From: Hyaloscypha bicolor E
Taxonomy: Eukaryota > Ascomycota > Leotiomycetes > Helotiales > Hyaloscyphaceae
Reading direction: 5' to 3'
Assembly: GCF_002865645.1 (NCBI RefSeq)
Contig: NW_020194620.1
Location: 1,309,353 to 1,373,352, forward strand
Length of the DNA: 64,000 nucleotides
Shown here: piece after piece, positions 23,623-35,960 of the stretch
Layout: each line of letters starts with the position of its first letter
Position numbering within the stretch: position 1 is the first letter of the stretch
Program-made: the position numbers and the translations under genes
The notes under the pieces: model-generated
Seen by the model: the letters and a program-made list of their open reading frames with translations, nothing else
Told to the model about the DNA's origin: nothing
Database searches by the model: none

Positions 23623-23912
23623 TATTGGTTTACTAGTAATATATGGTACCGTTATATAGGTATAGAAGTACTATTTATATAAGGTTAGTAAAGTTATTAT
23701 TTAGAAGTAGGGATTATAGTATTATAGTATTAATATATAATTCCTAAATCTGCTAAGCCTAAAGGGGTCTAGTTTACTAGTCGAGTTACTAATAGGATAT
23801 AAGGTTATATAATTATGTCCTGTATCCCATATCTCATTACTTATATCCCATTACTTATTACTTATATCCCGTATCTATATATGTAACTTCCAGAGAAATA
23901 GCTATACTAATA
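23623..23912 (-). repeat. 5' LTR of the Copia element (RIP-mutated)
   Basis: 290 bp, equal in length to the LTR at 17627-17916 but with many C-to-T and G-to-A differences (for example TATATAATTATGTCCTG against CACATGACCATGTCCCG). It adjoins the TSD CTTAT at 23913-23917. Confidence 0.92.
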
Positions 23913-26750
23913 CTTATATTATTCCAGATTTATATTTAATAAAAGAAAGAAAAAAGGCCTTAAAAATTGGCCCGGAATTATTATATAAAAAGAGAGATTT
24001 ATTATTTATAATATTAAATAATAGAAAAGGAATTCTAGCTTGGAATTTTAACTATTTAGGGCTATTAAAACTAGAAGTATCTCTATTATTAGAAATTTGT
24101 ACTATTTTATATAAAGCTTAATAAAAGCCTAGCTTTTTAGTACTAAGGGTATTAGTTCTAGTAGTTAATAAATTTATATAGAAATAATTAGATATAGAAA
24201 TCTTTAAATATTATAATAGGCTCTATTAAAATACTTACTTTCTAGTAAAAAAAAAGAAGGCCTTTAAATATTATATAGTATAAGTAGTATTATAAGCAAA
24301 TAAGGTTACTATTAGAGATACTAACTTATTTCTAAATATAGACGAGTTCTCGGAGTATTTTACTAGCTATATAATTACGAGTTTAGTAAATTACTTCTCG
24401 AGTTATAATTAATTTCCTTTAGCTAAGAAATATAGAAATATAACGGAATTTATAACTTTATATAGACTTCTTTACTATATTAGAATTCTCTAAAGAAATA
24501 TAAATTCAGTTATTTAGTTTATTCGAATTATATACTATATTTTTTAAGATTTAATACTATTAGTTTATATAGCTTACTTTAATAATATTAAAGTTCGGAG
24601 TTCTATTACTATTTATAATAATACTAAAAACTTGTTTAATATCTAAAGATTTATATAAGAATATATTTAGAACTTGGATTAGGTTCTTATATTACTAGAG
24701 TATACTAGATTAATTATATCCGGCCCAAAATTATAATAGTATATAAATAGTATTTAAATTATTAGTTATATTTATTCTTTTAAAGAAAAACTACCGGAAA
24801 CCGCAAAAATTATTAAAATTCTAAAATAGCTAGTTCTTTAAAATATTATATAAGCCTGTACTTTTATTAGTATTTATATTTATTATTGAATCTAAATTAC
24901 TTGCTTTATTAAAATTATAGCTTCTATTTATAAACTTTTCCGGAAAAATTAGGTATTTATCTAGATATATAAATACTAGCTTATAATAGATACCCTTAAA
25001 ACTCTTTTAACCTCTTTTTCTATATTAGTTATATTAAACTTTTTACTAGATACCGGATTAATTATTCTTATAGTAAATACTAGTCTTATTAAATAAAGTA
25101 TAGTTTTAATATAGATTGGCTAATATAATAGAAAGTACTATCCCGTATAATATAAAAGTAATTATTAGAATCGAGTTAAGGCATCTTATAATACTATAAA
25201 GTATAAATATAAAAGGGTTTTAAAGGTATTTATAAAATACTATAGTTAGCTCTATAAAATAAAGTTTCTTTTAGAAATTAATATAAATATTCTAGTTATA
25301 TAATTTAATAGTACTATTTTGAATCTATTCGGATTATTACTTATAAGATAAATTACTTAGATTTACCTATTTAACTTTAATATTAAGTATATATTAGAAA
25401 AGAAGTATATAGTAATAGATAATTTATTATATTAACTATATATAATTCTGGAAGTAAAGAAAAAGAAAAAGAAAGAAAATATTAAAGATTTTATAAATAT
25501 CTAATTATTCTTTCTAAGAATTATATCTATCTATATTTCTAGCTTAATATTACTTACCTAGAATTTTTATTTTTATTTAATTATTATTATAAAGAAATAA
25601 CCCGAAATAAACTTTTATCTAGAAAGCTTTTATTTTATATATTACTAATAATATATTTACTAACTTATTATACTTATTTGGCTAGTAAAATAAAATACTA
25701 TAGAATATTAGCTATTTAAGAATAATACTATTAAGTTCTTTATATAAAATAAGATACTTTTCTGGCGAAATTAAGATATATCTAAAAAAGATAATTAATT
25801 TCCTAAAAGAGCAAGAAAATATTAAGATAATAACTTATAAAATTAAGAGTTATAAGTTTAAAGAGGCTACTTTCTATAAAGTTATAAACCGTTTTTAGTA
25901 AAATAAATAATATAAAAATATAAAAATATATATTAAAATATATATTAAGAATTACAAGTAATATTAATTTATAGCTTATATAAGAATAAAAAGTAAGCTA
26001 TATTCTATTTAAATACAAGTATTATAATATAAAGTAGCTTTAGATATAGTTTATATACCTTTATATTTTAATAAAAACAAGCTAGTACTAGCTAGAGAAA
26101 AAGGCTCGAAATGAATTAAAGAAAGAGTACTAAAGAATACTAATATTCGATTAATTATTCGGTTTATTTTCAAAGATATTATTTACAGATATAGAGTTTT
26201 TCTAAAGCTAGTTATAGATAGGAGACCGGAGAATAATAATACTATTATAAAAGAGCTTATAATAATATACGGAATCTATTATATTATTACTTTTACTTTT
26301 AATTCTCTAGCTAATAGAATAATTAAAAGGAAATATAAGCCTATAATTACTATTCTAACTAAAGCTATTAAAGATAGTATTAATAATTGGGTTTTTCATT
26401 TTCTAGCTATATTTTAGGCTAATTAAATAATAGCTAAAGTTACTACTAGTTATATACTCTTTTATTTTAAAAGAAATCGAGAAAGTCTTTTACTAATAAA
26501 TCTGAACTATTTAACTTGAAATATATTACTATAATATAAAGTTTCTTCTATTTCTAACTTACTTATTATATATATAATAATAATTTAAGTAAAGAAATAT
26601 AGATCTAAATAAAGTACTTTTAGTAATATATTACTATTAGAAATATAAAAAGGAAGTATTTAATAATACCTATATTTTAAGGCTATTCGGATATTTTTCT
26701 ATTAGAGATATTATTTTTCTTTATAATATTAGGCTAGAAAACAACCATTT
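23913..26750 (+). mobile_element. 3' part of a RIP-degraded Gypsy element (RT, RNase H, integrase)
   Basis: Plus-strand translation, ignoring RIP stops, gives Gypsy domains in order. RT (about 24190-24620) shows KVTIRDTNLFLNIDEFSEYF and a YFNNI active site derived from YLDDI. RNase H (about 25060-25450) has the fungal Gypsy arrangement, including LLEIN.NILVIQFN. Integrase (about 26150-26540) shows FKDIICRYR, VIDRRPEN and a following W..HFLAIF block. The element is continuous with 17100-17626 across the Copia insertion. No LTR could be delimited. Confidence 0.75.
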
Positions 26751-29181
26751 ATTAAAGCTTTATTATTACTAGAAAGAACTATTTAGAATCTTTAGAGCTA
26801 GCTAGATAATTAGTACTTTTATAATTATAGAACTAGATAGTATTCTTTAAGTAAAAACTATAATTATAAGCCGTTTTAAGAAGTTTGTCTTTTATAATAC
26901 TATCTCAGAAATCTTATATAATCTATATTACCGGAATAAAAAAGTATTAGAGCAGATCTATAGCCTAGTTTAAAGGAAATCTAATATTTATAAAAAAGTA
27001 CTATTTCCGGATATAGAGATTAGTATTTTAGAGAAGAAGAATATTAATTCGGACCGGAAAAACCAGATTATAATTTAATAAGAGTAGTAAAGAAGAAAGA
27101 AAGAGATTATAAGGAAAAGAAATTAAACTTATATTTTGGCTAGAGCTAGTTTTATAGTAATTATTGGGCCTTAAAGGAGAGAATAAAGAAAAGTAAAAGA
27201 AAGGTACTATTAAGGAAAGTAGCTATATATAAATCGAGTATTTCTTTTATATAGAAGAATATTTCTTATATTTTATTATAATTAGAAAATCTTAAGAATA
27301 ATAAGAGAGTTAGAAAAGAAAAAAAGATATTATATTATTAGTTAACTGAGATTAAAAAATATAAAAAAAGAGAAATTTGAAATTAATATATAGGTATTTA
27401 TTTATATATATAATAGCTATAAATAGAATTTTATAAGAGAAAGTTAATAAAGAATACTAGTAAATAAAAGATTAATTATATTTAATTACTAGAAGATATT
27501 GCAAGTTTCTTAACCTATAGCCCTAAATTCTTAAGAATAATAAAGTAGAAAATAGTTAGAAGTAATATTCTTATTTAGCTTTATTCTATTAGCTATATTT
27601 AAAGCTCTTATATTTATATTATAGCCGGAATTTAGTAAAAGAGGAAGTTACTTTTATTAAATACTAGTATATAAGAATTAGAAATTAGAATCTACTACTA
27701 TTAGAACTTGAATTTAAATAGAATTTAGAAGAGGAAAATTATATAAAAAGAATATTTATTTTTATAATACATTTAAAAATAGTTAGTATAAGTACTAGTA
27801 TAAAAAAGGCATTAATAGTAAACTTTAAAATATTAGAACTTAGTAATATTTTAATATCTTATATAGGCTTTATTATTAAGTTAATTAACTTTAAAGCCTT
27901 ATATAACTACTATACTAAATTCTTAAATATTAAATAAATTATAATTACTATCTATAAAGAAGTATTTATTATTATAGTTATAAAGAATATAGTTAGCTTT
28001 AAAATAAATACTAGAGACTAAAATAAGATCTATAGATATATAAAATAAAATCTATTAGAAGAAGAAAATTATAAGAAGGGAATTATATAAAAATAAAAAG
28101 AGATATATTACCTGCTTATTTAATATTATAATACTATTATTTATTTTTATAGGCGGCTTATAAGCTAGTAGAATAATAAAGGAAGTATTTTTTAGAGTTA
28201 GTTATAATAAACGGAATATTAGAAAGAAAAGCTTAAATAGTAAAAAAGTAATAAAAGTAGTTAATAGATATAGAGGCCGGATATAGATAAAGGTATTTAA
28301 AAGAAGAAGTTATTATAGAAAGAAAAATAAAGTAAAAGAATATAGGAATTATATTATAAGAAAAGTAATTCGGAAGAGTTAGAGAATAAAATAAATATAG
28401 TAGAAAGCGGGAAATAATATAGAAGAGTTATATAGAAAAGAGAACGGATTATTCTAGAAAGAAATAAAAGAGAATATTAGATAAATATTAGATAAAAGAG
28501 AAAAGCAGGAAATATATTTTCTTAATTTATTATAAAAAGAATAGGTAATTCTTTAAGAAAAAAGAAAAGAAGAATTAGAAATATATAAAGAACTAGGAAA
28601 TAAGGAAATAATACTTAGTAGCTTATTTTTAAAATATTAGAAAAGAAGTATAGAATATTAGAAAAAAAATAGTAAAATACTTTTTATTTGAAAAAAGTTA
28701 ATAATTTTATAAATACTATAGTTTTATATCTATTATCTAATATATATAAAAGAGAGTTCGGTTTTCTGAAAAAAGAAAGTATTTTATAGGAAATTATTAT
28801 AAGAAAGAAAGCTAAATAAAGCAGGAGTTAGAAAAGAAAAGGAAATATTATAGTACTAGTTAAAGGAGATTAGTAAAGAATGAAAAAAGAAAGGGAATTA
28901 TAAAGTATTTATTTATATATATAATAGCTATATCCGGGATTTTATAAGGAAAAGTTAATAAAGCCAGAAAGAAAATACAGAATTAATAAGTAATATTATT
29001 TTAAAGCTTAATACTAATTACTAATTTTCGCTACTAAAATACTAGCTTTCTTTAGAAATAATAAATAGAAAAGTACTTAGATATACTATTTCTATTTAGA
29101 ACTATACTATCTGTAAGATTTACTACTTTTATACTTTTATAATAGCTAGAACTCAATAGGCTATTTAATAGGAGATATCTA
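26750..29181. other. AT-rich DNA, purine-rich plus strand, no gene recognised
   Basis: The plus strand is rich in A and G (many AAAGAAAGA and AGAAGAA stretches), probably Lys/Glu-rich Gag-like or tail sequence of old elements. No domain identified. Contains one direct repeat, listed separately. Confidence 0.45.
27395..28962. repeat. Pair of direct repeats about 58 bp, 1.5 kb apart
   Basis: 27395-27452 and 28906-28962 share TATTTATTTATATATATAAT followed by AGCTAT and then a diverged ATTTTATAAG..AAAGTTAATAAAG. They could be parts of LTRs or of two copies of one old repeat; low-complexity sequence inflates the match. Confidence 0.5.
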
Positions 29182-29306
29182 CCGGTTTTTTTACTTCCCT
29201 TACTTTTATACCCATACTTTACCTACCTTTAGAACTCACTTAATATACTCTAGCCCTTTGGCCCCAGGCTCTAGAACTTATTATAAGTAGAGCTAGAATA
29301 GGCTAA

Positions 29307-30920
29307 ATGGCCCCCCCTGACTCTCCGGGCTCTAGCCCCCCTCCCATTGACTTTTAAGAGCTCGGAGACCTTCCAGAGGGCCCTAGCAAATAGCTAGACC
29401 TACTTACTAGCTCCCTACTAGCTCGGTTTAGCCAGGGAGCTCAATTCGCATTTGATTTAGCTATAAATCCTATCTCTTTAGACGAACTCGCAGCCCCTTT
29501 TCCTCAGCCTAATTCGGCTAGTGCGGCTCGACTGAGCCGCCTCCAGAACGGGCTAAAGCGGGGCCCTAGCTCGAGCGATATCAATAGTAATATTGATAAG
29601 GAACACCAAAACCACGGAAACCACCACCAGTACCAGAATCAAGCTTCAAACGAAGCTAAATTACTGATTCGTCAAGCCCGGGACTTAATAGTCAAAGCTA
29701 TTACTATTACTCCGTCACATGACCAGCAATCTCGACTACTAGATCTAGTAGAAATCTTCAGAGAATACACTGAATTCGGCCGCATCCGCCATACTAGTAC
29801 TTTACTAGCCTCCCAAGTAGCAAACCTCGAAAATACTACTAAACGGATCGAAATTCAAGCAAGAACTCAAGCTAAACCAGATACTCAAGCTATTCAAGCT
29901 AAAACTACCTCCGGAAAGCCTACTTGGGCTAAAATCGCTACTCAAGAACTACCACACTCGGAAAAGGACTGGACTATAGTATCACACACTAAGTCCAAAA
30001 ATCAGGGAGGAAAAGGCCCTAGTACACTTACTAGTGGCGGTAGTGCTCGTGACACTAAGAAACCACCTAGTGGTTCTAGTGCCCGTAATACTAGTACAAA
30101 ATCTATAGCCCTCTCTAGGAAAAGCACCTTCCTACTAGCTCATATAGAGCAGGCTAGCTTGTTTTCAGCTATTTCCGTCCGCAATTTGCTTAATAATGCT
30201 TTCCGCGCTAAGGGAATCAAGGGACTAGTAATCTCTATAGTCTCTCTTTCCTCAAAGGGTAATATTATAGTTAATACTACCCCTGAGTTCAACTCTGACT
30301 TTTTGGTTCAAAACGAAGCTACTATAAAGGGGGTACTTCCCTTAGTAAAAAGCATATAAAAAGGAGAGCCCTGGTATAAAGTTATTATCCACGGTCTACC
30401 TATTCGTGAGTTCGATATACCCGAAGGAATGGACTTAGTCCTAGAAGAGATCAAGACCTTTAATAAGGGTCTAGAGCCTATTGGCCAGCCCTATTGGGCT
30501 ACTTCTAAGGAAAAGAGAGACTCAGGCCTCCAGCGAGCCGGTTCAGTAGTAGTAGCATTCCCTACCGAGATTCAAGCTAATAGAGCTATTAAAAACAGAC
30601 TCCTTATAGCCGGAATCTCTGCTAAAGTAGTAAAATACCATACTATCTCTAGCACTGCGCAGTGTACTAAGTGTGCAGGGTACGGGCACTTAGACTCTAT
30701 TTGCAAAAAAGACCCTAAGTATTTGCTATATAGTGAGGAGCACGTGACAGAGAATCATTTCTGCTCTATCTGTAAAAAGAAGGGTAAAAAATGCCCCCAC
30801 GTGACTACTAAATGCGCCAACTGCTCTAGTACTACCCACTTAGCTAGTTCTAAGCTATGTGAGGTCTACTTAGCAATCAAACAAGCTGCTACTACTCCTA
30901 CTATTACTATTAATGAGTAG
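29307..30920 (+). pseudogene. LINE copy A ORF1 (nucleic-acid-binding Gag-like protein), RIP-interrupted
   Basis: 538-codon frame, first ATG giving MAPPDSPGSSPPP. In-frame stops lie at 29355-29357, 29391-29393 and 30357-30359; the equivalent codons in copy C are sense. Residues 1-30 are Pro-rich. The middle is Gln/Asn-rich, with IRHTSTLLASQVANLE helical sequence, then a Ser/Lys-rich linker. The C-terminus has a zinc knuckle CTKCAGYGHLDSIC (CX2CX4HX4C), followed by CSICKKKGKKCPH and CANCSSTTHLASSKLC. Such ORF1 proteins coat the LINE RNA. The ORF1 stop overlaps the ORF2 start by 8 bp (ATGAGTAG). Frame 30429-30920 is still open. Confidence 0.88.
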
Positions 30921-33900
30921 CTATATTAAAGTACTACAAATTAATATAAATCGTAGTGGCCCTACTACTGAAAACGTCTTGCAAATGGCTATAGAACTGG
31001 ATATTAAAGTCCTAGTAATTCAAGAGCCCTGGATTATAGCAAGGGATAGTACTAATCGGGGATATCATTCCATTATACACCCTAGCTATTTCCAAATACT
31101 CCCGAATTACAGTACCTTGAGACCTAGAACTCTAGTTTACATAGCTCGCGAACTACAGGCTAGTCTAGCTCAAAACTCACCAAGTGATCCTGATTACCTA
31201 ATTATAGACTTGAGTCTAGGTGTACTAAAAATGCAGCTAATTAATTTCTATAATACAGTTTACCCAGAAGACCCTAATAGTATATTAACTATACTAAGAG
31301 AGGATATTTTACCTACTACTCTCTTAGATAGCTCTCTATTACTAGGCGATTTTAATACGCATCATCCTTGGTGGGATCCCCTTAAACCTCAAAGCACTCA
31401 TGCAATCCATTTAATTAGCTATATAGAGAACCACTCTTTAAGGCTATTAAATAAAATAGGGGAAGGTACCTTCTATAGGCCTAATATGTCCATTCCTTCC
31501 GTATTAGACTTAAGTTTTGCTACTAGTGGAATAGTAACTAAGATCAAAGACTGGCAAGTGCTACCAGACTTAGGTTCAGATCACTTTGGGGTGCTATTTA
31601 CTATTAGTAAGTCGACTTATAGGCCTAGTTCTAATCCAGTCAGATTTAATACTAAAAAAGCGGACTGGGCTAAATTTACAAGCTATCTCACTAATAGCCT
31701 TGAGAATATGCCCTTTCCACTTACTAGTATACCTGGAACCCAGGAACTAGACCTATTAGCAGAAGACTTTACTAATAGAATAGTAGAAGCAGCTAGTAAT
31801 AGTATTCCAAAATCTACTACTAGTCCGTATTCTAAACCCTAGTGGAATGAAGACTTAAAAACCTTACGTAAATCAATGCTATACTATAGCCGTAAGTATA
31901 AAGCTTCAGGGTATACTCTCTATAAACAAGAACTCCAAAATGCAAAGAATACCTATTTTAATGCTATTAAAAGCACTAAACTAGCACACTGGAATAAGTT
32001 CTTAGAGAATAAAGACTCCCAGTCAATTTATAAAGCTATGAAATATACTAAGGATACTATATATCAACCTATTCCTAGTATCCTAAATAGTAATAGCTCA
32101 AATGAGCTAAAATCGACTTTCCAAGAGAAGTGTAATATCTTTAGAACTGTGCTTTTCCCACCCCCTCCTAGTGCAGCACCTATTAGTCTAATAGACTATA
32201 GGCCTAGCTCAAAGTGGGACTGGCCTATTTTATCTAAAATAGAACTAGAATAAGCCTGTACTTCTAAGATAAAAGGGAAAACCCCTGGACCAGACTTAGT
32301 TACTCAAGAGATTATAGTCCACGCTTATAGAGCTTCTCCAGATATCTTTTATAGGCTATATTCCTTATTTATTAATAAGGAATACTACCCTAAAGTCTGG
32401 AAACAAGCTACTGGCTTTATTCTAAAGAAATCAGGGAAACCAAACTATTCCCTACCTAAAGCATATCGAGTTATTTCCCTACTTAATTGCTTAGGGAAGG
32501 TTTCTGAGAGAATACTAGCTAGGCGACTTAGCTATTTAGCCGAGACTAGTAACCTACTGCACCATACTCAAATGGGAGGTAGGCTCCACAAGTCAGCTAT
32601 TAATACTGCTCTACTATTACAAAATGAAGTAGAATTAAATAAGTCCTATAAGCTGAAAACTAGTACTCTCTTCCTAGATATCAAAGGCGCCTTCGATCAC
32701 GTGTCCAAGAATAGGCTATTACAGATTATGATTAGTTTACTACTACCTACTAGCCTTATTCTATGGGTATCGTCATTCCTAGACGACCGGGTATTAAGGC
32801 TAGCTTTTAATAATAATATTAAAGCATTTAGGTCTATACTTACTAGCATTCCACAAGGGAGCCCTATATCCCCTATACTATTCCTTATCTATATCCGAGA
32901 CTTATTTAAATCTGCAAATATTAAATTCAGATCCTATTTAGATAATATATCCCTTACTACCGCTTCTAAAAGTCTTAAAAAGAATATAAAGACCCTAGAA
33001 CGGGAAGTAAAGGATATAGTCGATTTAGGGAAAAAGAATGCTATTAGCTTTAATATAGATAAAACTGAGCTTATTCATTTTAATAATTCCAAAAATAAGC
33101 CTAGTCTAAAACTACCTAATAGGGAACTAGTTTCCCCTAGCAAAGTAGTCAAATGGCTAGGGATCTATTTCAATGAAAACCTCAGATTTAAGGAACATAT
33201 AGCCTATAGGGCTTCCAAAGCAAAACAAGCCTTTTATAGGGTACAGAGACTTACAAATATATCACGCGGTTTATCCCCTTTTGCAATTAGACAGCTATAT
33301 TTAGCCTGTATTACTAGTGTAATGGACTATGGTTCTATACTATAGTGGAAGACTGAAAATAAAGCTCAGATTCGGCCTTTACAGGCTATTCAAAACCTAG
33401 CCCTAAGGAAGACTTTAGGAGTATTTAAAACTGCCCCTATTATTCCTATGGAGGTCGAATTAGCTTTAGCTCCACCTATTATAAGGCTAAACCATAGTCG
33501 ACGTCGATATGCCTTCCGAATCCTTAAACTAAGTCTAAAACACCCTATTAGACTAGAGTTCGAGAAGTCCTTCCAAAGATCTAGGGATTTAGAAGTAATA
33601 GAATCTGATATAGACTCTATTTATAGTCTAAATACTGATCTAAAGCGAGATTGCTTGGCTAAAAAGTCTCAAATAGAAACTATAGTGGATTCTATTAGTA
33701 ATCTAGTAGACCCTAGAGATCTAGAGACTATAAGACACTTTTACTTTGCTCCCTGGAACAGAGAAGTACCTTATAAAATCACTATATCAAAACAGCCAAA
33801 GGAAGAGACTGCTATATTACATAATCTCTATCTGAAGACTTTATATAATAATAGCTCCGTACTATCTATATATACAGACGGATCTCAGACTGAAAAAGGA

Positions 33901-34911
33901 ATCGGAGTAGGCCTAGGGCTCGCAGTTTATAGTCACGAAACTCCTTATATTCCGGTCGTAGCTAAATATAGAGAAAGCCAGAATATAGGAGCTAGTACTA
34001 TAGTCTATAATAGAGAACTAGAAGGCGTTACTAGGGCTATTAAATATGCTAGTAGTAAAGCAAAGAGAGGGGAGCTTTATAATATCTATATAGATAACCA
34101 AGCTAGTTTACTAAGATTAAAAACTCCTTCTAATAAGCCAGGACAAAGTTAATAGATTAGAGCTATACTAGCTACTAAGGCCCTTAAAGCTAAAGGAGCT
34201 AATATAGAACTAATCTGGGTTCCAGGGCATACAGATATAATAGGGAACAAAGAAGCAGACGAACTAGCTAAGCTAGGCACTACTTCTCCTATATTAGAAC
34301 CTGAATTAGTAAAAACCTCCTTTGCTTTCCTAGGGGTCGAAATTAATAAAGTTAAGAAACTAGAGTATAGACTACTTTTAGAATCTTATACTAAACCGAA
34401 AACCTAGCTAGAATCATATAGTAATATATATCCGTGGAAAGTAACCAGAAAAATAAACCTACCTATGGGAATACTTAGGCCTATAGCTAGTGCCTTCTTC
34501 TAGCTAAAGCTAGGCCACGGATATTTAAAGTCCTATTTATATAGGCTAAAAATAGCGTCTAATAACAAATGCAAATGTGGCAAAACTGAGAATACAAAGC
34601 ACCTCCTTCTATATTATATGCTATATAGAGAGGAACGTTTTAGACTATTTAGTCTATTTAAAGGGAGCTTGGAAGCTAGTGCTTTTAACCTACGGTTGCT
34701 ATTACATACGGAAATTGGGATATCAAATATACTAGTATTCTTAAAAGAAACTAGTATATATATAAGAAAATGGCATATTGAGCGAAGCGTGGAAGTAGAA
34801 GAAGTGGAAATAGGAGAGGAAATAGGGGAGGAAATAGGGGAGGAAATAGGGGAGGAAATAGGGGAGGAAATAGGGGAGGAAATAGGGGAGGAAATAGGAG
34901 AAGGGGAATAG
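30913..34911 (+). pseudogene. LINE copy A ORF2: APE endonuclease, reverse transcriptase, RNase H, EIGE repeat tail
   Basis: 1333-codon frame without indels. APE endonuclease at about residues 1-250: QININ, IQEPW, LLGDFN with HHPWWD, and GSDHFG, all catalytic residues present. RT at about 440-810: LDIKGAFDHVS, GIPQGSPxSP-like (SIPQGSPISP), then YLDN where copy C has YLDD, so the catalytic Asp is lost. RNase H at about 980-1120: IYTDGSQ, NRELEGV, YIDNQA and WVPGHTDIIGNKEADELA. A Cys/His cluster follows (CKCGKTENTKHLL), then a C-terminal EIGE repeat. Stops at 31840, 32251, 33343, 34150, 34405 and 34501 (first base); the first and third are Trp codons in copy C, while 32251 and 34150 are shared with the other copies. 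Not functional as it stands. Confidence 0.92.
34807..34902 (+). repeat. 12 bp coding minisatellite GAAATAGGGGAG, 8 units, in ORF2
   Basis: Eight units with 12 bp spacing encode repeated EIGE at the end of ORF2. The same site has 9 units in copy B (36201-36304) and 4 in copy C (46492-46535), so unit number varies between copies. Confidence 0.93.
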
Positions 34912-35138
34912 GGAAAAAGGAAAAGGGAAATAGGGAATAGGAGAGGAATTGCGATTTATACTCATTTTCTTTATTTCCTTAAGTTTTTATTTCAGGGGTA
35001 CGTCCCCAACCATTTATTACACCTATATTGGAATTTGGGCCTGTATATTAGCTACTGAAACACACGCTAGCTTAGCTGGCCGTGCTACATAGTTCTAAAC
35101 TAATAAAGCACGTTAAAAGAAGAAAAAAAAAATAATAA

Positions 35139-35960
35139 TATCTTTAGAATTATACTTTTTCTATTATTCCCTAATACTAAGCCTATTAGCTTAATAAACT
35201 ATAGGCCTAGTTTAAAGTAGAACTGGCCTATTTTATCTAAAATAGAGCTAGAGTAAGTATATATTTCTAAGATAAAGGAGAAAACTCTAGAACTAGACTT
35301 AGTTATTTAAGAGATTATAGTTTATATTTATAAAGCTTCTCTAGATATTTTTTATAGGCTATATTTCTTATTTATTAATAAAGGATATTATTCTAAAGTC
35401 TGGAAATAAGCTATTAGCTTTATTCTAAAGAAATTAGGGAAACCAAACTATTTCTTACCTAAAGTATATTAAGTTATTTCCCTACTTAATTACTTAGGGA
35501 AGGTTTCTAAAAAAATACTAGCTAGGTAACTTAGTTATTTAGCCGAGACTAATAACTTACTATACTGCTCCCAAATAGGAGATAGGCTCTATAAGTTAGC
35601 TATTAATACTACTTTACTATTATAAAATAAAATAGAAGCTAATAAGTTCTATAAGCTAAAAACTAGTACTTTCTTCCTAGATATTAAAGGCGCCTTTAAT
35701 TATATATCTAAGAATAGGCTATTATAGATTATAATTAGTTTATTACTACTTACTAGCCTTATTTTATAGGTATTATTATTTCTAGATAACCAGGTATTAT
35801 AACTAGCTTTTAATAATAGTATTAAAGTATTTAAGTCTATACTTACTAGTATCTTATAAGAGAGCCCTATATCTCCTATACTATTTCTAATCTATATTCG
35901 AGATTTATTTAAATTAGTAAATATTAAATTCAGATTCTATTTAAATAATATATTTCTTAC
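35139..35960 (+). mobile_element. LINE copy D: truncated, heavily RIP-mutated RT fragment
   Basis: Matches copy A from about 32130 to 32955 (ORF2, before and into the RT) in the same orientation, with dense C-to-T and G-to-A changes. It starts right after the A tail of copy A at TAATATCTTTAGAA and ends at TTCTTACT, where the A tail of minus-strand copy B begins. It thus lacks both ends. The rest of it is not found beyond copy B, so a simple insertion of B into D does not explain the structure. Confidence 0.85.

Larger units (their letters stand above)
17627..23912 (-). mobile_element. Complete Copia LTR retrotransposon, 6286 bp, RIP-mutated, with TSD CTTAT
   Basis: Two 290 bp direct repeats (17627-17916 and 23623-23912) bound the element. 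CTTAT flanks it on both sides (17622-17626 and 23913-23917). On the minus strand the order is Gag zinc-knuckle derivative (about 21.64-21.76 kb), RT remnant (about 19.1-19.9 kb), then RNase H (18268-18453), which is Copia order, so the 5' LTR is on the right. Nonsense codons are frequent and of RIP type, and no full polyprotein frame remains. The element sits inside a plus-strand Gypsy element. A second, more damaged copy occupies 1-3099. Confidence 0.92.
29182..35132 (+). mobile_element. LINE copy A: near full-length Tad/I-like non-LTR retrotransposon
   Basis: About 5.95 kb, starting at CCGGTTTTTTTA and ending in an A-rich tail (35122-35132). It contains ORF1 (29307-30920), ORF2 (30913-34911) and a 3' UTR of about 210 bp, with no indels in either frame. 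It is the most coding-like copy in ORF1, but RIP-type stops interrupt both ORFs. The 5' end is slightly shorter than in copy C, which begins with CAACTTTTTTCCGG. A target duplication is not clear: ATATCT occurs on both sides but is too short to rely on. The tail directly abuts another truncated LINE fragment (35139). Confidence 0.9.

Noticed and set aside
25030..25090. LLDTG, a possible aspartic protease motif in the Gypsy element
   Set aside because: It lies after the RT, and the frame that fits the element here reads as RNase H; order and context are wrong for a protease.
34741..34965. Minus-strand frame with repeated YFLP units
   Set aside because: Complement of the EIGE coding minisatellite of LINE ORF2.
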